A DNA stretch of 64,000 nt from Pseudoalteromonas shioyasakiensis (GTDB lineage: Bacteria > Pseudomonadota > Gammaproteobacteria > Enterobacterales > Alteromonadaceae): positions 2,128,001 through 2,192,000 of the forward strand of contig NZ_CP077770.1 of NCBI RefSeq assembly GCF_019134595.1, given 5' to 3'. Positions within the stretch are counted from its first letter, which is position 1, and each line of letters starts with the position of its first letter. The position numbers and the translations under genes are program-made. Under the pieces are notes generated by a model. The model worked only from the letters and a program-made list of their open reading frames with translations. It searched no databases and had not been told where the DNA came from. This document shows positions 26,880-34,983 of the stretch, in pieces.

Positions 26880-28003
26880 TTTAAAATCTCCTTAATTGGC
26901 GCGGCCATTTTCGGGTTAACTTGCTGACTGTTGACGCCTAAAATGCTCAACACAGTTGCCGCTACTTGCGCTTGTTTGAGCTCATTTTTGGGCTTAATTA
27001 AGCCTGTTGCTTTTATATCTGGGCCGATGGCTGCTAACCAAATATGTTCAGAGCCAACAATGCCGTTTGGAAAACGCTGTTTTCCTTGCTCTGAACGTGC
27101 CAGAGCACGCTTCGAACTATGGTGCTGCCAATCATCAGCATGACTGCCACGGCCATGATCGGTGGTGATGATCAATGTGGTATTGTCTTTATAGCCTGGT
27201 GTTTGTTGAATTGTTTGCCAAAGGTCACGGATAAACGCATCACTTTGTTTAGCCGATTTTAAATAGGCATCGTATTTACCGTTATGGGCAAAGTCATCGG
27301 TTTCACCCAAGCTAATAACAAGTAAACGCGGTTGTTTATTTAATAAATATTGTTTGGCAAATCGGTAGGTAAAGCTGTCGAGGCGAACATTGTGCCAAGG
27401 ACTTGGGATCTCGCTTTGCATTTGGTTTAGCAGAGTCACTTCCTTTGACTTCACAGCATCAAAAGCTTCAAAGCCAGCATTAACAAAAACCCCACTACGC
27501 TCACGATTTACAATATAGGGAAACACATCCCAGCTACCAAAAAGCGCGGTTTTACCTTTAAACTCTGGCTGAGAATTTAAACTCTCTAAAATGGTTTTAT
27601 TCGGGTTAGGCACTTTATCGTTGCTATCGATATTCTCATCTACCATACCGGTTAAAATTTCACTGTAACCTGGGTATGAGAAATACCACGGGTTGCTTAC
27701 CGACATCAATGAGCCTTGCGTTCTATCGCCAATCAAAACACCTTGCTTTGCCAATGTTTCACTAAAAAATGGCATTAACGCTTGAGTTCGCTGTGCTTGG
27801 TCATCTCGCCAAAAAAGTGCTTTGAGTTCATCTGTATTTGCAACAAAATCAGTGTTATCAATTAAGTTTTTATCTGCCCCAGAGAACATTTCTTGCCAGC
27901 GAAGGCCATCAAGAGTAACGAGCACAACATTGTCGGCAGCTTTACTGTTTAAGCTTAATAGTGATGCCGCTACCACCGCCGTGGCTAAAATTAATTTTTT
28001 CAT
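26876..28003 (-). CDS. Exported alkaline-phosphatase-superfamily phosphoesterase
   Basis: A 375-residue exported enzyme of the type I phosphodiesterase / alkaline phosphatase / sulfatase fold. The signal peptide is LILATAVVAASLLSLNSKA. Metal-ligand motifs are LVTLDGLRWQEMF near residue 30, ISLGETDDFAHNGKYD near 230 and ITTDHGRG near 280; the nucleophile should lie in SYPGYSEILTG. It would hydrolyse phosphomono- or diesters in the periplasm. It lies between the TonB receptor and PhoD-like genes and overlaps the latter by 4 bp. An AGGTG site precedes the ATG. Confidence 0.86.
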   Translation of the reverse strand: MKKLILATAVVAASLLSLNSKAADNVVLVTLDGLRWQEMFSGADKNLIDNTDFVANTDELKALFWRDDQAQRTQALMPFFSETLAKQGVLIGDRTQGSLMSVSNPWYFSYPGYSEILTGMVDENIDSNDKVPNPNKTILESLNSQPEFKGKTALFGSWDVFPYIVNRERSGVFVNAGFEAFDAVKSKEVTLLNQMQSEIPSPWHNVRLDSFTYRFAKQYLLNKQPRLLVISLGETDDFAHNGKYDAYLKSAKQSDAFIRDLWQTIQQTPGYKDNTTLIITTDHGRGSHADDWQHHSSKRALARSEQGKQRFPNGIVGSEHIWLAAIGPDIKATGLIKPKNELKQAQVAATVLSILGVNSQQVNPKMAAPIKEILK

Positions 28004-28013
28004 ATTTCACCTG

Positions 28014-28042
28014 CAAAAAAGCCCATCAACGATGGGCTATTT
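28014..28042 (-). terminator. Intergenic terminator after the TonB receptor
   Basis: Stem AGCCCATC / GATGGGCT with a 3-nt loop followed by TTTTTTG on the minus strand. It lies between the receptor stop and the phosphoesterase start, so read-through would be needed for co-transcription. Confidence 0.8.
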
Positions 28043-28060
28043 AAAACGTTAGCTTATTGC

Positions 28061-30418
28061 TTAAAACTGCGCTGTAAGTGTTAAAGCTGCGGTACGTGGT
28101 GCACCAATAAAGTAGGTAGAGCCATTACCTATACCACCTGCGAGATATGATTTATCAAACAGGTTATTCACCACAAATGCAAGGTCGATTGATTGAAACA
28201 CGCCTGAATCAAGACTGGTGTTATAACCAATGTTTAAATCAACCAAGGTGTAACCATCAACCTCGTTACGCGAACGGGTTTGCTCATCAGTCCATGCACC
28301 TAAACGCTCACCTGTGTATTTAGCCGATAAACCAAAGCGGAAATCACCGCTGTAGTAGTCTGCCGATACCACAAATAAATCTTGTGCTGAGTCAATCACT
28401 TCATCACCCGCTTTAAAGCTGGCTGATGCATCCTCAAGTAACTCACCATCGCTGTTGTAAGTACTTGGATCGTTCGATTGATACTCAGAGTTATTGTACG
28501 TATACGATGTGTAAAGGTTCCATTTCTCAGTCAGCATATAGCTTGCAGAAAGCTCAACACCCGTTGACTCAATACCACCAACGTTGATGTAAGAACCGTT
28601 CGTGCCAATGGTGTAATCAATTCCATCAGTATCACTGCCCGGTGCAATAAAGGTAATGCGGTTATCAAATTCAATGCTGTAAGCTGTTGCCGTTAAGCTT
28701 AAGCGGTCATCACTGTAGCGCACACCTAGGTCGATGTTTTCAGCTGTTTCTGGTTCAATTTCGGTCAGTGTTGATGAATCACGTTCAAGTACACCATCTT
28801 TAATTGCCGCAAAATTTTCGCTGTAGCTGGTGAATAGCTCTGTGCTTGCAGATAGCTGATAAAGCACACCACCGCTGAAGAGCACATCTGAATCACTGTC
28901 GATTTTATCTGAGTATTCATCTTCAAAATGGTTATAACGCTGCAGCTCTACAAGGTACTGTTTAGCACCTAAATTAAGTGTGAAGTCGCCTAAACTGATT
29001 GAGTCTTGTACGTACCACTTGAATGTATCTGTTTCGAAGGTGTTCTTATACTGTGTCCAATACGGCGTATGATCAAAGTGATGATAAATTCGGGCATCAA
29101 TCACTTTGTGCCAGTCGCGTGACTCATCACGGTCTGTTTGTTCAAACCAAAAACCGGCTTCAATATCATGATTGCCAAGGGTTACTTGGTACTCACCGGT
29201 CATACCTAAGCGGTCTTTTTTGTAGTGAGTATGACGATACGACATAACTGGAATAGCATCATCTGGGTAACAAGCTGGGTTTAAGCCAGGGCCAGATGAC
29301 CATGGCCATTCTAAACTTGCCGTACAACCTGCAGCAGGTGCAAGTGGGTTACCGTCGCTGTCGGTAAAGCCGTAGCTGCCAGCGTTTTCACCGCCAATTG
29401 TTGTTGGATTGCCATCGCCATCAACCGGTGACGTTAAATAAGGCGGGATCCAATCACCACGGCCCGAGTTTTTATGATAATAAGGCGACAAACTTAAGTT
29501 TGAAGTGGCACTTAATGCGTAATCAAACTTTACATACGCAAGAGTATTTTCACGCAGTGTACCCCAGCCTTCCGCAAACATTTGATCAAAATGCGGCACG
29601 CCTGTCCAATTCCAAGTTAAACGATCCCAATCAGGGTTTTGTTCAAACTCGCTAATGCTAATGCTGTTATAGTTAATTTCGTGAACATCATCATACGACA
29701 CACGACCCGTTACGGTTAAGTCACTAAAGTCTGATACAAACTTCGCTTCGATGTGCTGATTGTCTTTACCACCATTGCTACCATCTCCAACCCAGCGGCT
29801 GGTGTCTGTTTGCGAATAGCTGATATAAGCTTGCGTGTTATCAAACACAGTGCCAGTTTCGTGCTTAACAAAGTAGCGGCTAGCATTGTGATCGCCTGTT
29901 GTGTAAGCAAACGTGGTGCTTTGCTCAGCACTTGGTTGTGCGCTCACAAAATTAAAAGTACCACCTAATGCTTCGAGTGATGCAGAGGCAATATCAGACG
30001 TACCTTGCCCTACTTCAACTGTAGCTAAGTTTTCGCTGTCAAGATAACGGTTTGCTTTTGCACCGCCACCATAGTTAGAACCGCCATTAGGAATACCATC
30101 AATCGTCATACCTAATTGCTGTTGATTACCATCAATACTAAAGCCACGCATAGTAATGGTGGTTGACCAATCGTCACCACCAAACGCATCACCTTCGTTG
30201 ATGCTAATACCCGGTAGGTTATCAATCACGGCTAACACACTTGATACTGAACTTTGTTGCTCAAGCATGGCAGGTTCAATCACGTTATTTGCATAACTGG
30301 TTGGCTTTGCAACAACGGTAATTTCTTCAATTTCGTTATTCGTGTTTGCATTTGCCGATGTTGCTAAAAGCGTTGCGACTACAAGGCTTAGCTTTGTTTT
30401 TTTAGTTACTGTGCTCAT
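28061..30418 (-). CDS. TonB-dependent outer-membrane receptor
   Basis: A 785-residue receptor that imports a large or scarce substrate across the outer membrane with TonB energy. The signal peptide ends at ATSANA. The plug domain spans about residues 50-160 (SVLAVIDNLPGISINEGDAF, then TITMRGFSIDG); the TonB box is probably IEEITVVA near residue 30. The barrel ends with the canonical aromatic residue, LTLTAQF. The substrate is not readable. The two phosphoesterases directly downstream suggest an organophosphate or its product. A short palindrome lies 64 bp upstream of the start. Confidence 0.92.
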   Translation of the reverse strand: MSTVTKKTKLSLVVATLLATSANANTNNEIEEITVVAKPTSYANNVIEPAMLEQQSSVSSVLAVIDNLPGISINEGDAFGGDDWSTTITMRGFSIDGNQQQLGMTIDGIPNGGSNYGGGAKANRYLDSENLATVEVGQGTSDIASASLEALGGTFNFVSAQPSAEQSTTFAYTTGDHNASRYFVKHETGTVFDNTQAYISYSQTDTSRWVGDGSNGGKDNQHIEAKFVSDFSDLTVTGRVSYDDVHEINYNSISISEFEQNPDWDRLTWNWTGVPHFDQMFAEGWGTLRENTLAYVKFDYALSATSNLSLSPYYHKNSGRGDWIPPYLTSPVDGDGNPTTIGGENAGSYGFTDSDGNPLAPAAGCTASLEWPWSSGPGLNPACYPDDAIPVMSYRHTHYKKDRLGMTGEYQVTLGNHDIEAGFWFEQTDRDESRDWHKVIDARIYHHFDHTPYWTQYKNTFETDTFKWYVQDSISLGDFTLNLGAKQYLVELQRYNHFEDEYSDKIDSDSDVLFSGGVLYQLSASTELFTSYSENFAAIKDGVLERDSSTLTEIEPETAENIDLGVRYSDDRLSLTATAYSIEFDNRITFIAPGSDTDGIDYTIGTNGSYINVGGIESTGVELSASYMLTEKWNLYTSYTYNNSEYQSNDPSTYNSDGELLEDASASFKAGDEVIDSAQDLFVVSADYYSGDFRFGLSAKYTGERLGAWTDEQTRSRNEVDGYTLVDLNIGYNTSLDSGVFQSIDLAFVVNNLFDKSYLAGGIGNGSTYFIGAPRTAALTLTAQF

Positions 30419-30481
30419 TGTTTTTCCAAGGTTACGTATTTAAAAGCGGGCACAGTATGCAGAGCGTGCATTACATTTAGG

Positions 30482-30496
30482 GTCAAAATTTTTGAC
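30482..30496. promoter_or_regulatory. Palindrome upstream of the TonB receptor
   Basis: GTCAAAA-T-TTTTGAC, 7-bp arms around one base, 64-78 bp upstream of the receptor start. A possible operator. It does not match a Pho box. Confidence 0.3.
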
Positions 30497-30570
30497 ACAA
30501 CAATTAAACAATTAATGCATTTTCATGGCACATTTAAGACTTAACTGTTTAATAAATAAGAAAGTATTAG

Positions 30571-30600
30571 AAAAAACGCCCAGTTAAATTAACTGAGCGC
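30571..30600 (-). terminator. Intrinsic terminator after the alkene reductase gene
   Basis: Minus-strand stem GCTCAGTTAA / TTAACTGGGC (one G-U) followed by GTTTTTT. Confidence 0.75.
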
Positions 30601-30630
30601 TTGTTGGTTGGACAATATTATTAGGTTTGC

Positions 30631-31674
30631 TTAAATCAGTTCAGCCAGCATTTCGTCGCTGTATGGTGTTAACGCTTCACCATTTCTAACTTTACTTATG
30701 TAATCTGGGTTCGCAATGAATGGGCGACCAATCGCAATTAAGTCAAATTGGTTATTATCGATAGCTTGATTAGCTGACTCAAAGCTATAGCTACCTACCC
30801 CGACTAAGGTACCTTTGTACGCACCGCGCATATATTCCGATGCTGACTTATCACCTAAGCTTGCAAAGCGCATGCTGTCATCAAAAATACCAACATGTAA
30901 GTACGCAAGATTACGCGTTTCAAGCGCTGGTAATAGATAATCAAATACCGCTTTATCATCATCGCTTTCAGCCATATTAAAATACGCACCTGGCGATAAA
31001 CGTAATGCAGTTTTATTTGCACCAATTGCTGCAACTACTGCATCAACGACTTCAAGAGCAAAACGCGACATGTTTTCTGGTGTTTGACCGTATTGATCTT
31101 CACGTTGGTTGGCAGCAAAGTGTAAGAATTGATCAATTAAGTAACCATTTGCACCATGAATTTCAACCCCGTCAAAACCTGCTTCAATTGCGTTTTCGGC
31201 CGCTTTTGCGTAGTCAGCAATTAAACCTTGAATGTCTTCAATGGTTGCAGCTTTTGGAGTAACGTAAGTTAATTCACGCATTCTTGGTACCGAACCTTCA
31301 ATACCAATTGCTGATGGTGCCAGTACATCACCACCAAAAAAGTGAGGGTGTGCAACACGACCAACATGCCAAAGCTGAGCAAACATTTTGCCGCCTTTGG
31401 CGTGCACAGCATCGGTCACTTTCTTCCAACCTTGAATTTGTTCACTGGTAAATAGACCCGGTGTATTTGGGTAACCTTGGGCATCTGGGCGGATAATCGT
31501 TGCTTCGCTAATAATTAAGCCCGCATCAGCACGGCGTGCATAATAATCAACCATTGCTTGTGTAGGTACTAGGTTATCGTCGCTCATACAGCGCGTAAGT
31601 GGTGCCATTAGTACACGGTTTTGCAGCTCAATACTGTCATTTAGTTTAAATGGAGAAAGTAAATCTGTTGTCAT
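30631..31674 (-). CDS. Old Yellow Enzyme family alkene reductase (NemA-like)
   Basis: A 347-residue FMN-dependent ene-reductase that uses NAD(P)H to reduce activated C=C bonds and nitro compounds; related NemA detoxifies electrophiles. The family motifs are VLMAPLTRC near residue 19, QLWHVGRVAHP near 95, and VEIHGANGYLIDQFL near 175, which carries the substrate-anchoring His/Asn pair. The ATG at 31674 has AAGGAT upstream; a longer start at 31701 lies inside an operator and has no ribosome site. The divergent TetR gene and the operators suggest repression relieved by electrophiles, as for NemR/NemA. Confidence 0.9.
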   Translation of the reverse strand: MTTDLLSPFKLNDSIELQNRVLMAPLTRCMSDDNLVPTQAMVDYYARRADAGLIISEATIIRPDAQGYPNTPGLFTSEQIQGWKKVTDAVHAKGGKMFAQLWHVGRVAHPHFFGGDVLAPSAIGIEGSVPRMRELTYVTPKAATIEDIQGLIADYAKAAENAIEAGFDGVEIHGANGYLIDQFLHFAANQREDQYGQTPENMSRFALEVVDAVVAAIGANKTALRLSPGAYFNMAESDDDKAVFDYLLPALETRNLAYLHVGIFDDSMRFASLGDKSASEYMRGAYKGTLVGVGSYSFESANQAIDNNQFDLIAIGRPFIANPDYISKVRNGEALTPYSDEMLAELI

Positions 31675-31682
31675 GGTTTTAT

Positions 31683-31712
31683 CCTTATCTTGAACATACA
31701 TTCAAGATAAGG
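31683..31712. promoter_or_regulatory. Operator 1: perfect 12-bp inverted repeat
   Basis: CCTTATCTTGAA-CATACA-TTCAAGATAAGG, perfect 12-bp arms with a 6-bp spacer, directly upstream of and overlapping the ribosome site of the alkene reductase gene. Typical of a TetR-family operator. The likely ligand protein is the divergent TetR regulator. Confidence 0.7.
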
Positions 31713-31740
31713 GCGAAACATACACACTTCAAGGTTTATT

Positions 31741-31756
31741 TTGAATAATCGTTCAA
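31741..31756. promoter_or_regulatory. Operator 2: second TTGAA-N6-TTCAA site
   Basis: TTGAATAATCGTTCAA repeats the core of operator 1 with the same 6-bp spacer. Its centre is 51 bp from the first. Two copies of the same dyad strengthen the operator call. Confidence 0.6.
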
Positions 31757-31775
31757 GATTACGTAAACTTCGTTT

Positions 31776-31984
31776 ATACCAATTCGCTTAATTAAGTGGT
31801 CTATTTTGAGGCAAGAAAACCTCGTTGATAACAAGGCAAAAATTTCGTTATTTAGTTGTGCTCGGAAATTGCTCCTGCATTGCTCTACCTTCTGCATCCA
31901 TGCAGTCGTAAATCAGAAATTTTTAACGCGGGTAGCGACAGGTTTAATCCCTCAAAATGACTAAGTATTATTGCGGATTGGTAT
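31776..31984. mobile_element. MITE-like element with about 35-bp imperfect terminal inverted repeats
   Basis: The left end ATACCAATTCGCTTAATTAA...ATTTTGAGG and the right end, read in reverse complement, ATACCAATCCGCAATAATAC...ATTTTGAGG, match over about 35 bp. The 209-bp interior has no open frame. It separates the operators from the TetR gene. Ends in ATACCAAT are seen in repeats of marine gammaproteobacteria. No target duplication can be defined with certainty. Most of the 304-bp gap between the two genes is this element. Confidence 0.65.
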
Positions 31985-32005
31985 TATATACCGTGAGGAG
32001 CTTTA

Positions 32006-32587
32006 ATGAGAACTGCTGAATTTGATACTGAATTTGTACTACGCCAAGCTATGCATGCTTTTATGCAATATGGCTATGCGAAGACCAGTATGCAAAAATT
32101 AAAAGAAGTAACTCACCTTCATCCAGGCTCTATTTACGCGGCTTATGGCAACAAAAAAGGCTTGTTTTTAGCAGCTACCGAGCAATATCAAAAAGATAGA
32201 AACCAACAATTTACTGCCCTTTTTAATGACCAACAATCAATTTTATCGACCCTTAAACATTACTTAACTGTGATTGTTGATGAGTGTATTGAAGGTGAAG
32301 TAGCTAAAGTGTGCTTACTTACAAAGAGTCTATCTGAGGTTGAAGGCAACGACCCGCAGATTTGCACTGTACTGCGTGGTAACTTAAACGCTTATGAGCA
32401 TGCCCTCGCCGAACAACTTCAAAAAGCCCTAGATAACAACGAATTTTCAAGTAGCAAGTCAGCTCAACAGTTGGCGCGCTTTTTAGTCATGGGCATATAC
32501 GGTATTCGTACCTATGCGCTGACAAATCAAGACCCTAAATCTCTGCAACAACTTGCTGACGATCTATTTGCTGCATTAGTAAATTAA
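32006..32587 (+). CDS. TetR family transcription regulator
   Basis: A 193-residue repressor. The N-terminal helix-turn-helix (QYGYAKTSMQKLKEVTHLHPGS-type segment, residues about 20-45, followed by IYAAYGNKKGLF) is the TetR DNA-binding domain; the C-terminal part is the ligand-binding dimer domain, with Cys91 in AKVCLLTKSL and Cys109 in QICTVL that could sense electrophiles, as Cys106 does in NemR (inference). It is divergent from the alkene reductase gene and a GTGAGGAG ribosome site precedes the ATG. The MITE-like element ends 21 bp upstream of its start, so its promoter probably overlaps the element. Confidence 0.88.
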   Translation: MRTAEFDTEFVLRQAMHAFMQYGYAKTSMQKLKEVTHLHPGSIYAAYGNKKGLFLAATEQYQKDRNQQFTALFNDQQSILSTLKHYLTVIVDECIEGEVAKVCLLTKSLSEVEGNDPQICTVLRGNLNAYEHALAEQLQKALDNNEFSSSKSAQQLARFLVMGIYGIRTYALTNQDPKSLQQLADDLFAALVN

Positions 32588-32672
32588 TTTAGCTATTAAC
32601 TTTACTTGTCATATTAATTTATCACCTTATGATTAAGGTGTAGCTGTGTATAACTAAAAGAGTGAGCCTGTC

Positions 32673-33071
32673 ATGAATAATGCAACTGCTAAACGTGTTG
32701 AAACTGAATTTGATACTGTACTCGCCTTAGGCGCTAAGAAACGACTCGCTTATATGTTTGAAACGGTTCAAGAGTTTAAACAAGTTTGGATCCTCAATGA
32801 TGAACATGGCTGCGTCATGCTCTCTAACGAAGACGACGACTGCGTGCCTGTATGGCCTAGCCGTGAATTTGCCCAAAGTTGGGCAACCGGTGAATGGCAA
32901 GACTGCACACCAAAAGCTATACCTGTAAAAGACTGGTTAAGTCGCTGGACACCTGGTCTTGAGCAAGATGACTTACTTATTGCTGTATTCCCCACTGACC
33001 AAGACGACGGCACAATTTTATTCCCCGATGAGTTTGACTCACAACTGAGAATGTCAAAAAGACGATTTTAA
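32673..33071 (+). CDS. DUF2750 protein
   Basis: A 132-residue cytoplasmic acidic protein. The family pattern is visible: AYMFETVQEFKQVWIL near residue 30, then CVPVWPSREFAQSWATGEW, and a C-terminal LIAVFPTDQDDGTILFPDEFD. DUF2750 proteins have no known function. It follows the TetR gene by 85 bp and ends in a terminator, so it may be transcribed on its own. Confidence 0.82.
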   Translation: MNNATAKRVETEFDTVLALGAKKRLAYMFETVQEFKQVWILNDEHGCVMLSNEDDDCVPVWPSREFAQSWATGEWQDCTPKAIPVKDWLSRWTPGLEQDDLLIAVFPTDQDDGTILFPDEFDSQLRMSKRRF

Positions 33072-33075
33072 ATAC

Positions 33076-33100
33076 AAGGGAGCCAAGCGCTCCCTTTTTT
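33076..33100 (+). terminator. Intrinsic terminator after the DUF2750 gene
   Basis: Stem AAGGGAGC / GCTCCCTT with a CAAGC loop, then a T tract on the plus strand. It overlaps the stop of the convergent AraC gene and could serve both. Confidence 0.85.
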
Positions 33101-33983
33101 ATGCGATTTGTTGCAACCGAAGTGCCGAAATATCTTTTATCGGTGGCTTGCCAAAAAAGCGTGTGTACTCGCGGCTAAACTGCGATGGACTCTCGTAACC
33201 CACTTTTAAAGCTGCAGAGCCTACATCAATTCGCTCATTCAGCATTAATTGCCTTGCCGCCTGCAACCGTAAGTTCTTTACGTATTGCAATGGGCTCATT
33301 TTTACCACATCACGAAAATGTAGTCTGAATGTCGACGGACTCATGTGTGCATCACGGGCTAAATCATCAATTGAAAATTGACTCGTGTAATTTTCTTTTA
33401 ACCAACATAAGGTTTTGGCGATTTTTTGATGGGCAGAGCCAGACATCACAATCTGCCTTAAATAAGGGCTGTGCGGACTATTTAACAAGCGCAATATAAT
33501 TTCTTTTTTAATAAGTGGCGCTAGGTTAGCTTTTAATTGAGGCTCTTTGTCGAGTTGAATAAGCCTTAGTAAAGCATCAAGCAAGCCATTGTCAGTATTA
33601 ACCACCGACATAGCTTGGTGTTTAGGGAACTTGTCTTGCCCGGCAAAATCCATTTCAGCAACAATATGGCTAATCTCATGGGCATCTAAACGTAAGTAAA
33701 TGCCGTAGAATGGCAGATCTTTACTAGCACGCGTTATTTGTGAAGCTACGGGCACATCGACTGAGGTAACCAATGATTGGCCGTCAGTGTAATCATAACT
33801 ATGTTCACCCAACACAACTCGCTTTGCACCTTGCAAGCTAATACCCAGCCCTAACTCATACACGCAGGCCACCGGTAATGAAACTTCGCTTCGTCTGAAC
33901 ACCAATAACTCAGGAATTGCTGTTTCAAAATTACCGTCTGCAATCGCTATTGCTTTAACCGCTTCTATTAATGCCTGACGCAT
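33099..33983 (-). CDS. AraC family transcription regulator
   Basis: A 294-residue regulator with an N-terminal AraC_N (cupin-like, type I) domain, LEVFRRSEV-like start then VYELGLGISLQGAKRVVLG, and a C-terminal double helix-turn-helix (IDDLARDAHMSPSTFRLHFR and AALKVGYESPSQFSREYTRFFG, residues about 205-280). This group, for example the YqhC-like regulators, commonly responds to aldehydes or similar small molecules. It is divergent from the carboxymuconolactone-decarboxylase-like gene, its probable target. The effector is unknown. Confidence 0.88.
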   Translation of the reverse strand: MRQALIEAVKAIAIADGNFETAIPELLVFRRSEVSLPVACVYELGLGISLQGAKRVVLGEHSYDYTDGQSLVTSVDVPVASQITRASKDLPFYGIYLRLDAHEISHIVAEMDFAGQDKFPKHQAMSVVNTDNGLLDALLRLIQLDKEPQLKANLAPLIKKEIILRLLNSPHSPYLRQIVMSGSAHQKIAKTLCWLKENYTSQFSIDDLARDAHMSPSTFRLHFRDVVKMSPLQYVKNLRLQAARQLMLNERIDVGSAALKVGYESPSQFSREYTRFFGKPPIKDISALRLQQIA

Positions 33984-34212
33984 TTAGATTACCTCTAAGA
34001 AATACTCAATTAAGTGTATCACCGTAATTTGAGGTTAGGACCATTTTAGGTAACAGTTCGTTATTTTAGGCAAAAATTAAATCATTTATGGCAAGCAGAA
34101 ACAGTCATCATCAATCATAATGTATTTTCAATTTTTCGATTGCATGCTCTTTGCAATCAGCCAATGCTACAAAACCTCAATACAATCAATATCTAAAATC
34201 AAAAGAGAAATT

Positions 34213-34737
34213 ATGAACCATAACAACACGGATTTATTTGTGTTTGTCGCGATCGCTGCTTTGGTCACCGTTCATGACAAGCCCTTGTTAAAACGAGCAT
34301 GTCAGCACGCATTGAATGATGGCGTTTCAATGCAAGAGTTGTGTGATATTTTACCGCATATCAGTGTGTATTCTGGGGTGCCAAAAGCATTGCTAGCACT
34401 AGAGGTTTTAAAGTCCCTTGATGATATTAAAGGTTCAAATACGTTGCTTATCAAACGCACAGAGCAGCAACTAAAAACCGCGCTCACATTCGGCCAACTA
34501 CCTTTTGGTTTAGTTCAGCAAAACAACAGAGTATTTGAGCTTGCCTCTTTAGGCGCTTTATTTGCGCTAGACGATGCCAGCAGCTTAGTTAGCGAGCAAC
34601 TTAAACGATGTGTATTACTTGGTTATAGCCGTGAACAACTTGAACTATTAGTGATAGAACTTGCTAGGAAGGTCAGTAGCCACATAGCCATGCGTGCAAA
34701 ATGTAATCTTGAAAAGCACTTTGCAATGGTAGGGTAA
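34213..34737 (+). CDS. Carboxymuconolactone-decarboxylase-like protein
   Basis: A 174-residue all-helical protein that seems to hold two CMD/AhpD-like repeats: LLKRACQHALNDGVSMQELCDILPHISVYSGVP-like (near residues 25-55) and LKRCVLLGYSREQLELLVIEL (near 135-155). The AhpD CxxC peroxidase pair is absent, so antioxidant activity of that type is unlikely. The ATG at 34213 with AAGAGA upstream is preferred; an in-frame ATG at 34120 adds 31 residues unlike the family. Divergent from the AraC gene. Function unknown; the family call is moderate. Confidence 0.7.
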   Translation: MNHNNTDLFVFVAIAALVTVHDKPLLKRACQHALNDGVSMQELCDILPHISVYSGVPKALLALEVLKSLDDIKGSNTLLIKRTEQQLKTALTFGQLPFGLVQQNNRVFELASLGALFALDDASSLVSEQLKRCVLLGYSREQLELLVIELARKVSSHIAMRAKCNLEKHFAMVG

Positions 34738-34747
34738 ATTTAAGAAA

Positions 34748-34835
34748 TGGCGGTGACGGAGAGATTCGAACTCTCGATACGTTGCCGTATACACACTTTC
34801 CAGGCGTGCTCCTTCAGCCACTCGGACACGTCACC
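34748..34835 (-). tRNA. tRNA-Ser (GGA)
   Basis: An 88-nt serine tRNA with a long variable arm and encoded CCA. The acceptor arm GGTGACG pairs with CGTCACC, the anticodon loop is CTGGAAA (anticodon GGA), and the T loop is TTCGAAT. It is downstream of the CMD-like gene on the opposite strand. Confidence 0.97.
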
Positions 34836-34934
34836 TAAGGCGCTTAGAGTAAAGCGCGGCGTTATAGTATGAAAACAACCCTACAGACGCAAGGGCTTTT
34901 TAAAATAGTGCAGTTAAGTGATTAGTAATCAAAC

Positions 34935-34963
34935 AAAAAAGGCAAGGTAAACACCTTGCCCTT
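34935..34963 (-). terminator. Intrinsic terminator of nadA
   Basis: Perfect 8-bp stem GGCAAGGT / ACCTTGCC followed by TTTTTTG on the minus strand, 21-49 bp after the nadA stop. Confidence 0.88.
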
Positions 34964-34983
34964 TGTATATAGTCAATTCGCTC

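Noticed and set aside
30440..30540. Pho box before the TonB receptor
   Set aside because: No pair of CTGTCAT-like heptamers with correct spacing was found, so phosphate control is left as an inference from gene content.
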